DNA from: Halospeciosus flavus
GTDB lineage: Archaea > Halobacteriota > Halobacteria > Halobacteriales > Halobacteriaceae
Direction of reading: 5' to 3'
Length of the DNA: 64,000 bases
NCBI RefSeq assembly: GCF_029814175.1
Contig: NZ_CP122312.1
Span: 2,046,001-2,110,000 of the forward strand
In this document: positions 54,359-63,868 of the stretch, piece by piece
How positions within the stretch are numbered: the first letter of the stretch is position 1
Layout: every line of letters begins with the position of its first letter
Translations under genes and position numbers: made by a program
The notes under the pieces: model-generated
The model's database searches: none
Told to the model about the DNA's origin: nothing
What the model saw: only the letters and a program-made list of their open reading frames with translations

Positions 54359-54829
54359 GCTCGCCGCCTGCTCCCCTTCTCCGGACGTATCCGGGAGAGG
54401 CATCGCCGTCGTCACTCGAACAACGGAGCAAGGTGCCATAGTTTTGACTCATCAGCAACCGCCGTGAGTGACAGCTACTGCATCTTCTGAGGTCAAGAAC
54501 CCGTCTCTGACGCTGTGAAACTACGAATAGTCTTCCCTACCCCGACGCTGTCTTGTGATTCAACGAGGCATTTGAAGATGAACGGGGACCGGCCCTAGGT
54601 GGGGTGGGCCGGAATGTCGGCTTGACTCAGTGGGTGGACTTGTGAGTTTTGTCCCCGTTCCTTAGGATAAGGACAACTTATTCACATAAGTTTTTCCCAG
54701 AGGCAATGCCCAGATGTTGATGAAGGGTGAAGTAGGGCGAGATGTGATTTATATCAGAAATCGGCCGCCTCAACGGAGGAGGCATCAGGGGATGGTGTTA
54801 ACAACCAGGCGTACATCAAGTAGGTCAGA
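54359..54829. other. Spacer without recognised gene
   Basis: Follows the IS5-type transposase. No coherent frame, repeat or promoter is identified except AT-rich DNA near 54670-54700 that could drive the zinc-ribbon gene. Confidence 0.4.
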
Positions 54830-54976
54830 ATGGGACTCTTGGATACACTCCGCCGCGCTGTCGAAGGAGAGCCGTCGATCCTGTGGGAGTGCCGAAATTG
54901 TGGGAAGACTCTCTCAGCGGACGCCGAGGAGTGTTCAGGCTGCGGTTCTGAGGAAATTGCTTTCTACGACCTTTGA
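54830..54976 (+). CDS. Small zinc-ribbon protein
   Basis: A 48-residue protein: MGLLDTLRRAVEGEPSILWE, then CRNCGKTLSADAEECSGCGS and EEIAFYDL. The two CxxC pairs are spaced as in haloarchaeal micro zinc-ribbons. Too short for wider identification. It is followed by degraded element-like DNA. Confidence 0.68.
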   Translation: MGLLDTLRRAVEGEPSILWECRNCGKTLSADAEECSGCGSEEIAFYDL

Positions 54977-55079
54977 TTGTGAGAGGGTCTGTGTCGATAC
55001 GCTCGGCCAAATGCAACGACACGGATTCGTTCACCACCAGAGTGAAGGGTCCTACGAACCGTCCCGGTCGTGGGAGACG

Positions 55080-55235
55080 TTAGCTGGTGGTTCCCTCTTG
55101 GATTTCGATGTCAGCCTCCTCGTCAGCTGACTGTCCGAGATCTGTCTGTGCTTCGCTGCGACCTCGTCGACGGCGAAGTACCAGAGCAACGATTGTGACC
55201 AGGGCAATACCTGCGATAAGTTTTGTTCGACTCAT
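55080..55235 (-). CDS. Small single-helix membrane protein
   Basis: About 51 residues read from MSRTKLIAGIALVTIVALVL: one transmembrane helix, an Arg-rich stop-transfer RRRRGR, then an acidic cytoplasmic tail. An earlier ATG at 55259 is possible. Divergent from the PPOX-family gene. Function unknown. Confidence 0.5.
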   Translation of the reverse strand: MSRTKLIAGIALVTIVALVLRRRRGRSEAQTDLGQSADEEADIEIQEGTTS

Positions 55236-55367
55236 CTCAGACGTCTGTTGGTCGATCATTCGGAAAAGTATACCGACAATGCACTGCTGGTACGGGCAGA
55301 TAACGGGAGGCAGCCTCGTCGTCTCCAATCAAGCTACCTAATTGGCGTCAACAACATTGGGAAACCG

Positions 55368-55811
55368 ATGGTCACAACGGAGATGACGAAAGAAGAGATG
55401 GAGCAATTTCTCAGAGAGGAGGGGACGGGAGTTTTGTCTCTGACTGATGGCACGGAAACCTACGCTGTCCCTATGTCATTCGGCTATGACGGCGATCATT
55501 TGTATTTCCAATTCGTCTATGGCTCAGAGAGTCAAAAGATGGCGTTTGTCGAGAGTACGGGAGTCGCGACCTTCACGGTCTCAACTGAGGAACCACCTCG
55601 AAGCGTCATCGTTCGTGGACCACTCGAGGACGTGCCTGCAGAGGAAGAGGTCGTCGCAACGAACGCTATCGCGGAGAACGCCGTCCTCCCAACGTTGAAC
55701 ATGATTCCGGATCGCTCCCTCAACGAACTCACACTGGAGTACTATCGGTTGCTTCCACGAGAGCAGTCTGGCCGCAAGTTTGGAACGGCGTTTCAGTCAA
55801 AATCAATATGA
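55368..55811 (+). CDS. PPOX-class flavin-binding protein
   Basis: A 147-residue split-barrel protein of the pyridoxamine-5'-phosphate-oxidase-like family, read from MVTTEMTKEEMEQFLREEGT. The motif GVLSLTDGTETYAVPMSFGY, then DHLYFQFVYGSESQKMAFVE and ATFTVSTEEPPRSVIVRGPL, is typical of haloarchaeal FMN- or F420-binding members. Substrate unknown. Its 3' end overlaps a small opposite frame. Confidence 0.87.
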   Translation: MVTTEMTKEEMEQFLREEGTGVLSLTDGTETYAVPMSFGYDGDHLYFQFVYGSESQKMAFVESTGVATFTVSTEEPPRSVIVRGPLEDVPAEEEVVATNAIAENAVLPTLNMIPDRSLNELTLEYYRLLPREQSGRKFGTAFQSKSI

Positions 55812-56065
55812 CTGACAAAGTCGGCTTTCTCACCGGGCAGTTGTTCGTTTCCGTTGAATGGGCCAACGCCATCAGGACAGGAGGAAGCGAAGTTGGTAGC
55901 TAGGATTGTTTCCAATGATGATTCGAGCGCGTGCTCGGTGCAACCCTCGTTGTGAGAGACCTCAAAGTACTCTGAGTTGAGAAAGTACGGGGTCAGTATG
56001 CCGAAGCCCGCTATGACGCGATCTTCAATCTCCGTACACCCTATTTTTACGGACGATATCAGCAT
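55793..56065 (-). CDS. Possible 90-aa protein, unknown
   Basis: The frame reads MLISSVKIGCTEIEDRVIAG, FGILTPYFLNSEYFEVSHNE and ends VSHIDFD. It is moderately acidic with mixed codon use. It overlaps the end of the PPOX gene by 19 bp and may be a fragment of a longer protein. No domain is recognised. Confidence 0.35.
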   Translation of the reverse strand: MLISSVKIGCTEIEDRVIAGFGILTPYFLNSEYFEVSHNEGCTEHALESSLETILATNFASSCPDGVGPFNGNEQLPGEKADFVSHIDFD

Positions 56066-56645
56066 AAAACTATTTCTGCTTCTGCGTGTCCATCGCGCAC
56101 TTCAGTCGCGACGGCGTCATCGCGTCACGAGTTGCGCAAGCGAACTGAACTCTTGTGAGTGCTCCCACGACTACAGTTGGGGATTTTTCCCTCGAACTAG
56201 AAGTGTACGGGGGAGCGAAACGAGTGGTGTGTTCGCTGAGAAGGTGTGGTGTCTTCTCCCCCCGTACGGTCTAGGCGAGAAGACCTAGCACGAAAAAGGG
56301 CGGCCCTGAATATCCAATGCATCCGTGCTTGGTCGGCGCAATCCCCGTGCAGCCGCTCTCACAACTCAGCTCGTGGGTTTTCCTCGAATTGCTGTATTCA
56401 GTGTGGAACAGGGGGCTGTAGGTATTCCGTGACTAGTTACATTTCTTATCGGAAATGGATATATTGTACGAACAACGACTAATAAAGGCGTTGTATGGCT
56501 CGTTACAGATCCGCAAGGAGAAAGTCCACGACTGTAGTCGTCGGAGCAGTCACGAAACCTATTGTGAATCCATAATCTGTCCTCCCAACTACGATCAGCC
56601 AACAGGAGTAGCACGGGAGTTTTGGCGAACTCGTTCGTGTGCGAG
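56066..56645. other. Decayed spacer with element ends
   Basis: It contains hairpin-like ends at 56163-56181 and 56526-56543 and a degenerate inverted copy of R1 at about 56394-56443. No gene seen. Confidence 0.45.
56394..56443 (-). repeat. Dispersed repeat R1, degenerate partial copy
   Basis: TATTCAGTGTGGAACA then GGTATTCCGTGACTAGTTAC on the plus strand matches the reverse complement of R1 with several changes, including a weakened second stem. Confidence 0.6.
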
Positions 56646-56888
56646 CTAGTCGTCAGGTCGTTCGATCCCGTGCTCGAGATCGTCGAGGTCGCGTTCAAGT
56701 CGGTCGATATGCGTTTCGAGATCGTCGATACTCATGAGGGCCAAGCGGAGGAACTCGTCGTCACGCTCGGGCATAAGCGGCAGCTGGCTTGCCGACGCAA
56801 CCGGGTCGTCGGCTGGGTCGGTGCGTTTGCGGACGAGTTCCTCGCGTGCGGCACGCAATTCACGTCGGAGGAGTTCAGCGTCATCCAT
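56646..56888 (-). CDS. Small coiled-coil protein, unknown
   Basis: An 80-residue protein: MDDAELLRRELRAAREELVR, then a Pro/Asp linker and MSIDDLETHIDRLERDLDDL. The two amphipathic helices suggest a dimerising coiled coil. Codon use is typical of the backbone. It stands alone among decayed element DNA. Function unknown. Confidence 0.6.
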   Translation of the reverse strand: MDDAELLRRELRAAREELVRKRTDPADDPVASASQLPLMPERDDEFLRLALMSIDDLETHIDRLERDLDDLEHGIERPDD

Positions 56889-57350
56889 GGGTAAGGCACG
56901 TACTCGAGCGTGCAGCCCGCTACGGCTCCTGAATGGAGCATGGTCGTGCGGACCGCGGCAGTCGAGTACGTGGCTTCCCGACCAGCGGCCACGAGTGCAT
57001 ACTCGTTCCGTGCGGCAGATGTGTATAAGTACTTTCTGTCGCTCTCAACTGGACACTACGTCGCTGGAGACGGATTCACTCAGCAAGCGACCGACATCGG
57101 AAAACGACCCCTACCTACTCGCTCGCTCCCGCTCGCTCCTCGAGGAAGGACCAACTACTCGCCGTCGCGGTCTTCACGATGTGTCGAGTGAGTGGTTGCA
57201 GACGGGATCCATTCGTCCGGAAACGGGGATTGCTGAATCGAGACGCGTTGATGAACGGTCTCGACGGCATATATTCGTCGAATAGATCGGGCAACTGTCC
57301 GAAGAAGACGGTCCTGTCCGGCCTGTGGCAACCGCCGGATCGGGCAGCTA

Positions 57351-57370
57351 CCCACGACTTCAGTTGTGGG
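57351..57370 (+). repeat. Solitary IS605-type end hairpin
   Basis: CCCACGACTTCAGTTGTGGG followed by TGTCAGCA. One base differs from the end hairpin of elements A and B. Confidence 0.6.
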
Positions 57371-58067
57371 TGTCAGCACCGAACAGTCTCCGAATCAACG
57401 CCTTGGAGGCCGACCCGAGCCACCGAATGTTCACAATCGGCGTCTACTCCCGCAAGAACCCTTCTGTGAAGTGTATTCGGTTCAGTGTGAGCCGGTCGAA
57501 CGGGACAGGAGGTACGCCGTCGAGGAGACGGAATCAAACGAATGAGTGCGTTTTGACGCCGTTATAGGCACTTACGTGTGTAGACACTCTCCATTCGTCG
57601 GGATGGTGGTCGGCAGTCATGCTTCACTCGGAAACGTCACATCCGGTTGCAGTCATGCGGTTTTGTGGTTGGCCGCACGATTCCGTGGTACGCTTCGACG
57701 GGAGCACTCGATTCATGTATCCTTGAAACGGCTGATACCTACCCGTACAGCACGTCTCGGTGTCGAAGGGGAATTCGGCGCCGTCCGTCTCGACGCCAAG
57801 GCAGTGGTCTCACACTCAACCACAGACACCTCACACGATGGGACTTGCGGGAGTAGACGCCGATTGTGAAGAATTAGGGGGTCGAACCCATCCCCTAGGT
57901 GAACCGGAGGCGATTCGCGCAGGGGCTGGCCCGTCGTGTGTCGACACGGTTTGAGGCAGAGCGCGGGACGAGTTGCTTGATGGTGCCACGCTCGTCGTGT
58001 CGACACGGTTCGAGGCAGCGCTCTATGGGCTACCGAATCCGTGGTACTTCACAGGCGCTGACATTCG

Positions 58068-58087
58068 CCCACGACTGAAGTCGTGGG
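58068..58087 (-). repeat. Solitary IS605-type end hairpin, opposite orientation
   Basis: CCCACGACTGAAGTCGTGGG. The loop is the complement of that in elements A and B. It lies about 100 bp beyond the TraG-like gene's stop codon. Confidence 0.6.
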
Positions 58088-58170
58088 TAGCTGCCCGATT
58101 CTGTATAGGCGGGTACGAGAAGGCGGGCCGCGCTCCCGTCTGGAGACAGATCGTTGCGGTCGCTCACAGG

Positions 58171-61100
58171 CTACAGATCTACTTCGTTATCGCGAAGCCA
58201 TTCGACGGGATAGATCGCCGTCAACCCCGGTGTATCGATACGGAATTGCTGGGGCGGGGTCGTTTCAGCATACGTTTTCTCGACGCGCACCGGGCCGTCG
58301 GGTGGGTCATTGAGTGCCGCGAGGACGTCGTGGCCGGCCGCACGTGACATGACGATCCAGATGGCTTCGTCGACACTGCAGTCAGCCATCTTGTCGAAGT
58401 CCTCAGGGACGGCACGCCGGACGTCATGGTTGATTCGCTCAGCTTCGACCGCAACACGAATGGCTCCCGCAGCATCGACGCCCGCGATATCGAGTCGGCG
58501 ATTCCCGTCGAGGTCGTAGTAGGGGATGACCTCGACAACTGGACTCGTGGGGTCGGCGACGTACCTCTGTTCGAGATACTGTCGGCCCACCTCGACGGCG
58601 AAGACGTGTTGACTCGACTCCTCGAGATCTCCTTGGCCGTGGCCGTAGTCGACGCCTTCGCGGTAACTCTCTCCAATCACATCACGTCCGGTCGGCGTAA
58701 CCGTATAGAGGCGGTGTGGGTGGTCCGTATCGTGACGGAGGTGGTCGGCGTCGAGCAGCGGTTCGAGGTCGGCACTGTCGACGCCGACGTACTCCTGCAG
58801 ACGAAGCATCGAGTCCGAGAGCAGGTCGTACTCAAGCGGGTCGTAGCGGAGCTGTTGGGCGTTGTACACGGCCTGGAGAAACATGAGCTGGTGGTCCGAC
58901 CATTCACGGGTCTCTCGCTCGGCGGGGGAGAGCTTCAGGTTTAACTCGCAGATGGGGATGTCGTCGGTATCGACATCGTCAAGACTCGAACAGCATTCGA
59001 TAGTCCGGACCAGTCCCTCGATTGTCGGGTTATAGCGGCTATCACACCGGAGACACCGAAGCGCATGTAGTTCGGCGTCGTATTCGACTGTGGCTGGCAG
59101 TCGCTTCGTGTGCGGAAGCGCACTATCGACGCGGTCGACCTGCTCGCGAGCCATCTCCCTCTCTTCGTCCATCTCGGCAGTTGTATCGTCGCCGTGCATC
59201 GCGGCGTTCGGCGACGTAAGTGTGAGGCCCGCAGTATCGAGTGTTCGGGCGTCAGCAGCGGTGAAGGCACGCTCGAACGCACGCTGCTGGCGTGGTGTGA
59301 ACGGCTGTGGGCCATCGGGGTGGCCCGGGGGAAGCGAAACTGAGCCGACGAGGAACGGGCGGGGCTCGGGTTCGTTGAAGTTCGCAGGCAGATTGACGAG
59401 CCACTGTCCACGCCGGAGTGCCCGCAGTCGATTCCCGACCGCCGTCGCATCCATATCGTCGGTTGCGAGTCGCTCGGCCAGGAGGGGGTCGACGGCGACG
59501 TTTCCGGTAACGAACGTCGAGACGTTGTTCAAGATCTCTTCGTAGACGCGCTGGTCCTGGTCTTTGAGTTGGCCGGGGAACTGCGTCGCGAGGGTGACCG
59601 AGCACCTGAAACTCCGCCCCTGACTCAAGAGGTCGGTGAGCAAATCGGAGGTGACGACGCTCGCTGCCTCGTCGATAAAGAGATTCACGAGGGGGAGGTC
59701 CATGTCCGATTTCGCTTCCATCTCACGGTACTGGCGGTGGCGACGGCGAAGCGCGGTCCAAAGGTTCGAGAAGACGACCAGCGTGAGAACGCGCTGTGCG
59801 TCGCTCCGAAGCGAGCCCATATCGAAGATGATGACGTGAGTTTCGTCGAGATAGTCCAGCAGGTCGAAGTGTGGGTCGTCGTCATCTGCGGGGACGTGAT
59901 TGAAGATACGAGCGAGCCGTCGGTCGACCGGGATCTTCTCCATCCGATTGGCAACCCCCTGCATAATCTCGTCGAACGAACGTGTCTGGTTCGCGACGAC
60001 GCCGCCGAGCATCCGTTCAAGGTCCGGGTCGGACACCCCAGGGGCAGACTGGCGTTCGTGCATCCGCCGAACCATGCCATGGAGATGGCGATGGGAGTAC
60101 GCGTCATCGCCATGAATCGGATCGAATGCAGCCTTTGTGAGATAGCGGATGATGTCCGGTGAACGAACCGCCTGATCGAAGCGCTCGCGGCCCATGAGCT
60201 GTGTGAGAATCTCGATGTAGTGATCGACCCGGTCCTCGACGGCAGTCGTCCGCGAGATACCGGCCGCAAGTTCGTCGCGGATATCGAAGAAAGAAAACGC
60301 AGGGAGGACGCGTGCACAGTCGAAGTAGGAGACGTTGTCGAGTGTCCCGTACCGAGCATAGTGGGCCGCACAGTACTCCTCGCCGAGTCCATCACCTTTC
60401 CAGTCGACGATGATGTTCACTCCCTCCGTGGAGGCGACGGCGTCGAGAATCGCATTGATGATGGCGACCGTCTTCCCGGACCCACTTTTCCCGAACCAGG
60501 CGAGGTGCATCGGCTGGAGTGATGGCGGGAGTGCGATTGGCGTCGAGTCCGGGGTGCCGTCCTCATCGAGTGGATAGCCGAGCGTCATTCCCGCCGTCTG
60601 ATACGTCTCGAGTTGCTTGGCCGGGGGCCGCGTGACCGGTGACTGTTCGCTCGGCGTCGACCCGACCGAGCGAACGCCCGCGTCGGTGAGTGCGTTGCCG
60701 TCGAGCATGGTGAAGTTCGCGATTTCGGTACAGTCAGCAACGATCGTCGATCGCGTCCGCCGTGCAATCGGCAGGCGATTGCGGAGTGTGCGCGTCGGAA
60801 ACGCCCGCTTCTCGATCTGCGAGAAGACAGCCTTCGCTCGCCGACCTGTGTTCTGCCGGGGGCGAATCGTGTAGGTGGATCGACCAACCTCCACGAAGGC
60901 TGACTGGAGAGTCTCGGTCAGCTGGACTGCGCCCTCGCCGAATGCGGCGACGCGAACAGCAGTCTCGAAGGTCGTGTGTGCCTCCCGTGCCTGAATCTCC
61001 TCAATCCGAGTTTCATCCGCAGGCGGGAGTCGAACGTCGGATTCGGGTGGCCCCATGATGGCGTTAGTCACCTGGTCGATGACCGTGTCCTGATAGGCTT

Positions 61101-61677
61101 CGAGTGCGATGACGCGATTCCGCGCGGCCCGTGTCCAGTCGGGCTTCGCTCGAAGGAGCACTTGATAGACCGCCGGTGTCTCGCTGGTCGCGAGCGCTTC
61201 GACGACACTGGCAAGGGGAACCCGACCGTGCTCGTCGGCGACGAACGTCTCGTAGGGTGTGAGCTGCGTCTGCCAATCTTTCGGGTGATCGCCACGGCCA
61301 TGGTATTCGATAGTGGCAACGCTGCCTGCTGCGTGCGCCGGTGCAGCGAGCCAACTGTCGGCACACGTCACCCGGTCGAACTCGTAGGCGTCTGGAAAGA
61401 GACTGCGGAGAACGCGCTCCAGTCCATCGTGTTTCTCCGGGTCAGTAATACCGGCGTAGTAATCGACGGTGTTCGCTTCTGACGAGACGAGAAGCAACTC
61501 GAGCGTCGGCGGCGTCGCACGCCACCCACGTGGCGGTTGGAGCAGGTGGTGAAGCCGTCGGTGCTGGGCTGTCAGCGTCGCCGCCGCGAGTGTGGCGTCT
61601 GTCGGGCGAATGCGGATGTACGTCCGCGCACTCTCGGCCGGTACTGGAAGATTATCCGGCTCGTTATCAGTGGCCAT
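58171..61677 (-). CDS. TraG/VirD4-like ATPase with zinc and nuclease-like C-terminus
   Basis: A 1168-residue protein. The ATPase core has Walker A GKSGSGKT (396-403), the NIIVDWKGDGLG segment at 421-432, Walker B NLFIDE (665-670) and a TLATQFPGQLKDQD sensor region, as in HerA/VirB4/TraG-type DNA pumps. A CLRC-type pair with further cysteines near 930 may bind zinc. The C-terminal part has RRLDIAGVD then IRVAVEAER, resembling a PD-(D/E)xK nuclease. Large versions occur on haloarchaeal plasmids and integrative elements. Conjugation or DNA defence are both possible. Confidence 0.85.
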   Translation of the reverse strand: MATDNEPDNLPVPAESARTYIRIRPTDATLAAATLTAQHRRLHHLLQPPRGWRATPPTLELLLVSSEANTVDYYAGITDPEKHDGLERVLRSLFPDAYEFDRVTCADSWLAAPAHAAGSVATIEYHGRGDHPKDWQTQLTPYETFVADEHGRVPLASVVEALATSETPAVYQVLLRAKPDWTRAARNRVIALEAYQDTVIDQVTNAIMGPPESDVRLPPADETRIEEIQAREAHTTFETAVRVAAFGEGAVQLTETLQSAFVEVGRSTYTIRPRQNTGRRAKAVFSQIEKRAFPTRTLRNRLPIARRTRSTIVADCTEIANFTMLDGNALTDAGVRSVGSTPSEQSPVTRPPAKQLETYQTAGMTLGYPLDEDGTPDSTPIALPPSLQPMHLAWFGKSGSGKTVAIINAILDAVASTEGVNIIVDWKGDGLGEEYCAAHYARYGTLDNVSYFDCARVLPAFSFFDIRDELAAGISRTTAVEDRVDHYIEILTQLMGRERFDQAVRSPDIIRYLTKAAFDPIHGDDAYSHRHLHGMVRRMHERQSAPGVSDPDLERMLGGVVANQTRSFDEIMQGVANRMEKIPVDRRLARIFNHVPADDDDPHFDLLDYLDETHVIIFDMGSLRSDAQRVLTLVVFSNLWTALRRRHRQYREMEAKSDMDLPLVNLFIDEAASVVTSDLLTDLLSQGRSFRCSVTLATQFPGQLKDQDQRVYEEILNNVSTFVTGNVAVDPLLAERLATDDMDATAVGNRLRALRRGQWLVNLPANFNEPEPRPFLVGSVSLPPGHPDGPQPFTPRQQRAFERAFTAADARTLDTAGLTLTSPNAAMHGDDTTAEMDEEREMAREQVDRVDSALPHTKRLPATVEYDAELHALRCLRCDSRYNPTIEGLVRTIECCSSLDDVDTDDIPICELNLKLSPAERETREWSDHQLMFLQAVYNAQQLRYDPLEYDLLSDSMLRLQEYVGVDSADLEPLLDADHLRHDTDHPHRLYTVTPTGRDVIGESYREGVDYGHGQGDLEESSQHVFAVEVGRQYLEQRYVADPTSPVVEVIPYYDLDGNRRLDIAGVDAAGAIRVAVEAERINHDVRRAVPEDFDKMADCSVDEAIWIVMSRAAGHDVLAALNDPPDGPVRVEKTYAETTPPQQFRIDTPGLTAIYPVEWLRDNEVDL

Positions 61678-62500
61678 GGGGAATCTCGAGGAAGCTATAG
61701 GGAGAGTGATAGCTTAAACTCGCCGCTCAGTTGCCACCGTCTGTCGGGAGACGGCCCTCCGAGTGTTGATCGGTGGTTGTCGGCACCCACGGGTCAGATG
61801 ACCCGTGGTACGCTACCTCGAAACCGTGTAGATGGGACGATTCGGTTTCACAGCGGTGCAGCGCAGAAGCCCACAGCTTTCGTCGTGGGTTTCCGCCTTG
61901 CGCTTCTCGAGCGGCCGACTCGGTGTCGTCGCTGTGACTCACCTTCTTCGTCACCAGTCAGCTCCCCACACTCGGTTGAATTCCCCGGAAGGAACCTGTG
62001 ACCAGTCTGCTTCCCGTCTCTCATTCCCCCACTTCTGTCGGCCGCCCAATGCGCGCCAGGGACGGCGTCGCAACCCCTCGCTTCAGATTCCGCACGACCG
62101 ATTAACGCGAAACGGCGCGCCATCAGCGGCCAGAAATCCCTCACACCCGGTCGCTGGCTAGCGGTTTTGGCCGAGTGTGAAACCCCACTCATGGAGTTTC
62201 CATCGAGCATGCCGTCGACTCAGTCATCCGTCCAAACTGTGCCCCTCGGGCGTCCACAGCCCCTGGAGTGTGCGGCGGCGGCGCCCAGCGCGGTGTAGCC
62301 ACCGGCCGTCACGGGCGTCGACGATGGCCGCTCTTCCTAGGTGCGATTCGTCGACGCCAAGATCGACCCACTACGCCTCAGCAAGCCCGAAATCGGCTGT
62401 TCTGGACGAATCGATCGTGATAGCCTGCTCCACACTGAATCAAGCGATTGAGCGCAGCTGGATTTATCTGCACCTGCGACGGGCGCAGGTGCAACCAACA
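61678..62500. other. Upstream region with element ends
   Basis: It includes the likely promoter of the ATPase gene, the perfect 10-bp stem CCACGGGTCA/TGACCCGTGG at 61787-61808 and hairpin CCCACAGCTTTCGTCGTGGG at 61870-61889. A short R1-like stretch (CTCCACACTGAATCAAG) is near 62429. No convincing gene. Confidence 0.45.
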
Positions 62501-62786
62501 GATGACCTTCAAGCTCGACCGTGAGCTCGACTGTGACTGTGGCCTCAAGACGCTTCGACGACACGTTCGCGCAGCCCGACAGCTTGTTCGATCGCTTTCA
62601 CTGTGGGGACGAACAGGGCGAACACCGTCGGACCCGCTCGACTCGAAGTGTTCCCATCCCGTCGCCGAGTGGGAGATCCTCTTCGAGTCAGAGTGGGCGT
62701 TCTTGAGCTGTGAATGTTGTGGGGCGGTTCTCGAGCGAACCCGTCGGAGCGAGCTTCCTGTGGCCGCAACTGGAGGCTGGCGATGA
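62501..62786 (+). CDS. Possible zinc-binding protein, unknown
   Basis: A frame of 94 residues read from MTFKLDRELDCDCGLKTLRR. Cysteines occur as CDCG near the N-terminus and as CECCG near the C-terminus (FLSCECCGAVLERTRR), a plausible zinc site. Third-position GC is high, as in real genes here. An upstream TTG at 62448 would add more cysteines. Family unknown. Confidence 0.42.
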
Positions 62787-62830
62787 AGACGACAGCCGAC
62801 GGAACTGCTGCGACTCACCTCATCATCACC

Positions 62831-62941
62831 TATCAGTCGTTGGTCGTACAGCACATTTATTCACGATTGGAGCTGTAACTAGCCACGGAACACCTTCAGT
62901 ACATGTTCCACACTGAATGAAGAGATCGTATTGCCAACAAT
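62831..62941 (+). repeat. Dispersed repeat R1, copy 3
   Basis: Near-identical to copies 1 and 2, with both stem pairs intact. It follows the possible zinc-binding gene. Confidence 0.85.
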
Positions 62942-63795
62942 TTCTATCGCGACACCACGGGCGAACGGCAGCGTCTCGCCTTCCACCCCGCGTGGACGAG
63001 CCCCTGGTGGTCGTTCCAGGAAGCGGTGTATCGAGAGGGGCGGTGGTGTGTCATCGACGCCGAGCGAGTGGCTGCGCCGACACTCGTCGTCGAGCCATGG
63101 GGGGTGCAGTCGTTTGCAGGGCCGTGATTCGTCTTTGGGGCAGCGGTTCGCACTGACGTCGTTCACCGAACACTGATTCCGAGGTTCAATGTTCAGGCAG
63201 CATGGTGTCGTCGAAGAGAAGGAGAAGGGAGGACAGACGTGTCCTGAACGCTCCGCGACGGCTCACGCCCGCTCGCGGACGTCTCGTTCGGGTCCATGTC
63301 GCGTCGCTGCGTGGCGTTCGTCAGCGACCCACCGCTGAAGCGGTGGGCTTGTCAGTGGATTCCCGTTCAACCCGACACGGGAGCGTCGGAGAACAGTGAC
63401 GTGTCGCTCACCGCCCACGCCGCCACGAGTTTGCCCGCGAGCAGCGATGCCGGGGGACAGTGACGTGTCGCTCACGGTGAGACAGGTCCCACGCACACAG
63501 GCTCAGTGCCGGTCGTCCCCGAGCCATCAAGCCCCTTCGATCCCACTCGTGTGGAAACTCCGAGGCTCGGTGCCGTAGCCTTCGAACCGAACGTTGTCGG
63601 CAGATGCGGAGCGGTCGCGTCGCGCGCGGCCTCAATCGGCCGATCGCGTGCTCGGTCTGTCGACGCGCCAGCATCACGTGCGGTTTCGGTCCTCACTGGC
63701 GTTCGGACGCGAGAACCGGCGTGAAGCTGGCCGCACGCGTCGGCCGGGCCGCGCGCGCCACTCGCAGTGGTGTCTATAGAGGTCTCTCTTTTTCC
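62942..63795. other. GC-rich DNA without recognised gene
   Basis: It contains IS605-type hairpin CCCACCGCTGAAGCGGTGGG at 63328-63347 and two direct copies of CAGTGACGTGTCGCTCAC (about 63394 and 63457). Open frames are GC-driven and not protein-like. Confidence 0.45.
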
Positions 63796-63840
63796 GCGCC
63801 GCTCGCGCCCAAGGGCGCGAGGCGAAGGCGCGAGCGGCGC
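63796..63840. repeat. Perfect 14-bp GC inverted repeat
   Basis: GCGCCGCTCGCGCC at 63796-63809 and its exact reverse complement at 63827-63840, with a 17-bp loop. It lies just past the 3' end of the partial minus-strand gene. It may protect or terminate that transcript, although no T-run follows on that strand. Confidence 0.65.
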
Positions 63841-63868
63841 GTGAAGATGAGATAGGACTCTCGGAGAG

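Larger units (their letters stand above)
56889..58170. other. Decayed accessory DNA with element end hairpins
   Basis: 1.3 kb with no credible gene. Hairpins CCCACGACTTCAGTTGTGGG (57351-57370) and CCCACGACTGAAGTCGTGGG (58068-58087, opposite orientation) are IS605-type ends. A 22-bp direct repeat, core TGTCGACACGGTT, occurs at 57938-57959 and 57997-58018. Open frames here are short and Arg/Ser-rich. Confidence 0.5.

Noticed and set aside
53377..54448. Defined ends for the IS5-type element
   Set aside because: Only 9 bp of inverted repeat and no matching target duplication, so I left the boundaries open.
57546..57869. 107-codon frame at 57.5 kb
   Set aside because: Mixed composition, no start context, and it lies in DNA with element-end hairpins; it may be a decayed tnpB tail but I cannot support a gene.
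38187..63347. An intact tnpA or tnpB gene
   Set aside because: No frame carries the HUH tyrosine transposase or RuvC-like motifs; only end hairpins and tnpB-tail-like sequence are present.
63796..63840. GC hairpin as a classic transcription terminator
   Set aside because: Archaeal termination mainly depends on T-runs in the non-template strand. On the minus strand the hairpin is followed by A-rich, not T-rich, DNA.
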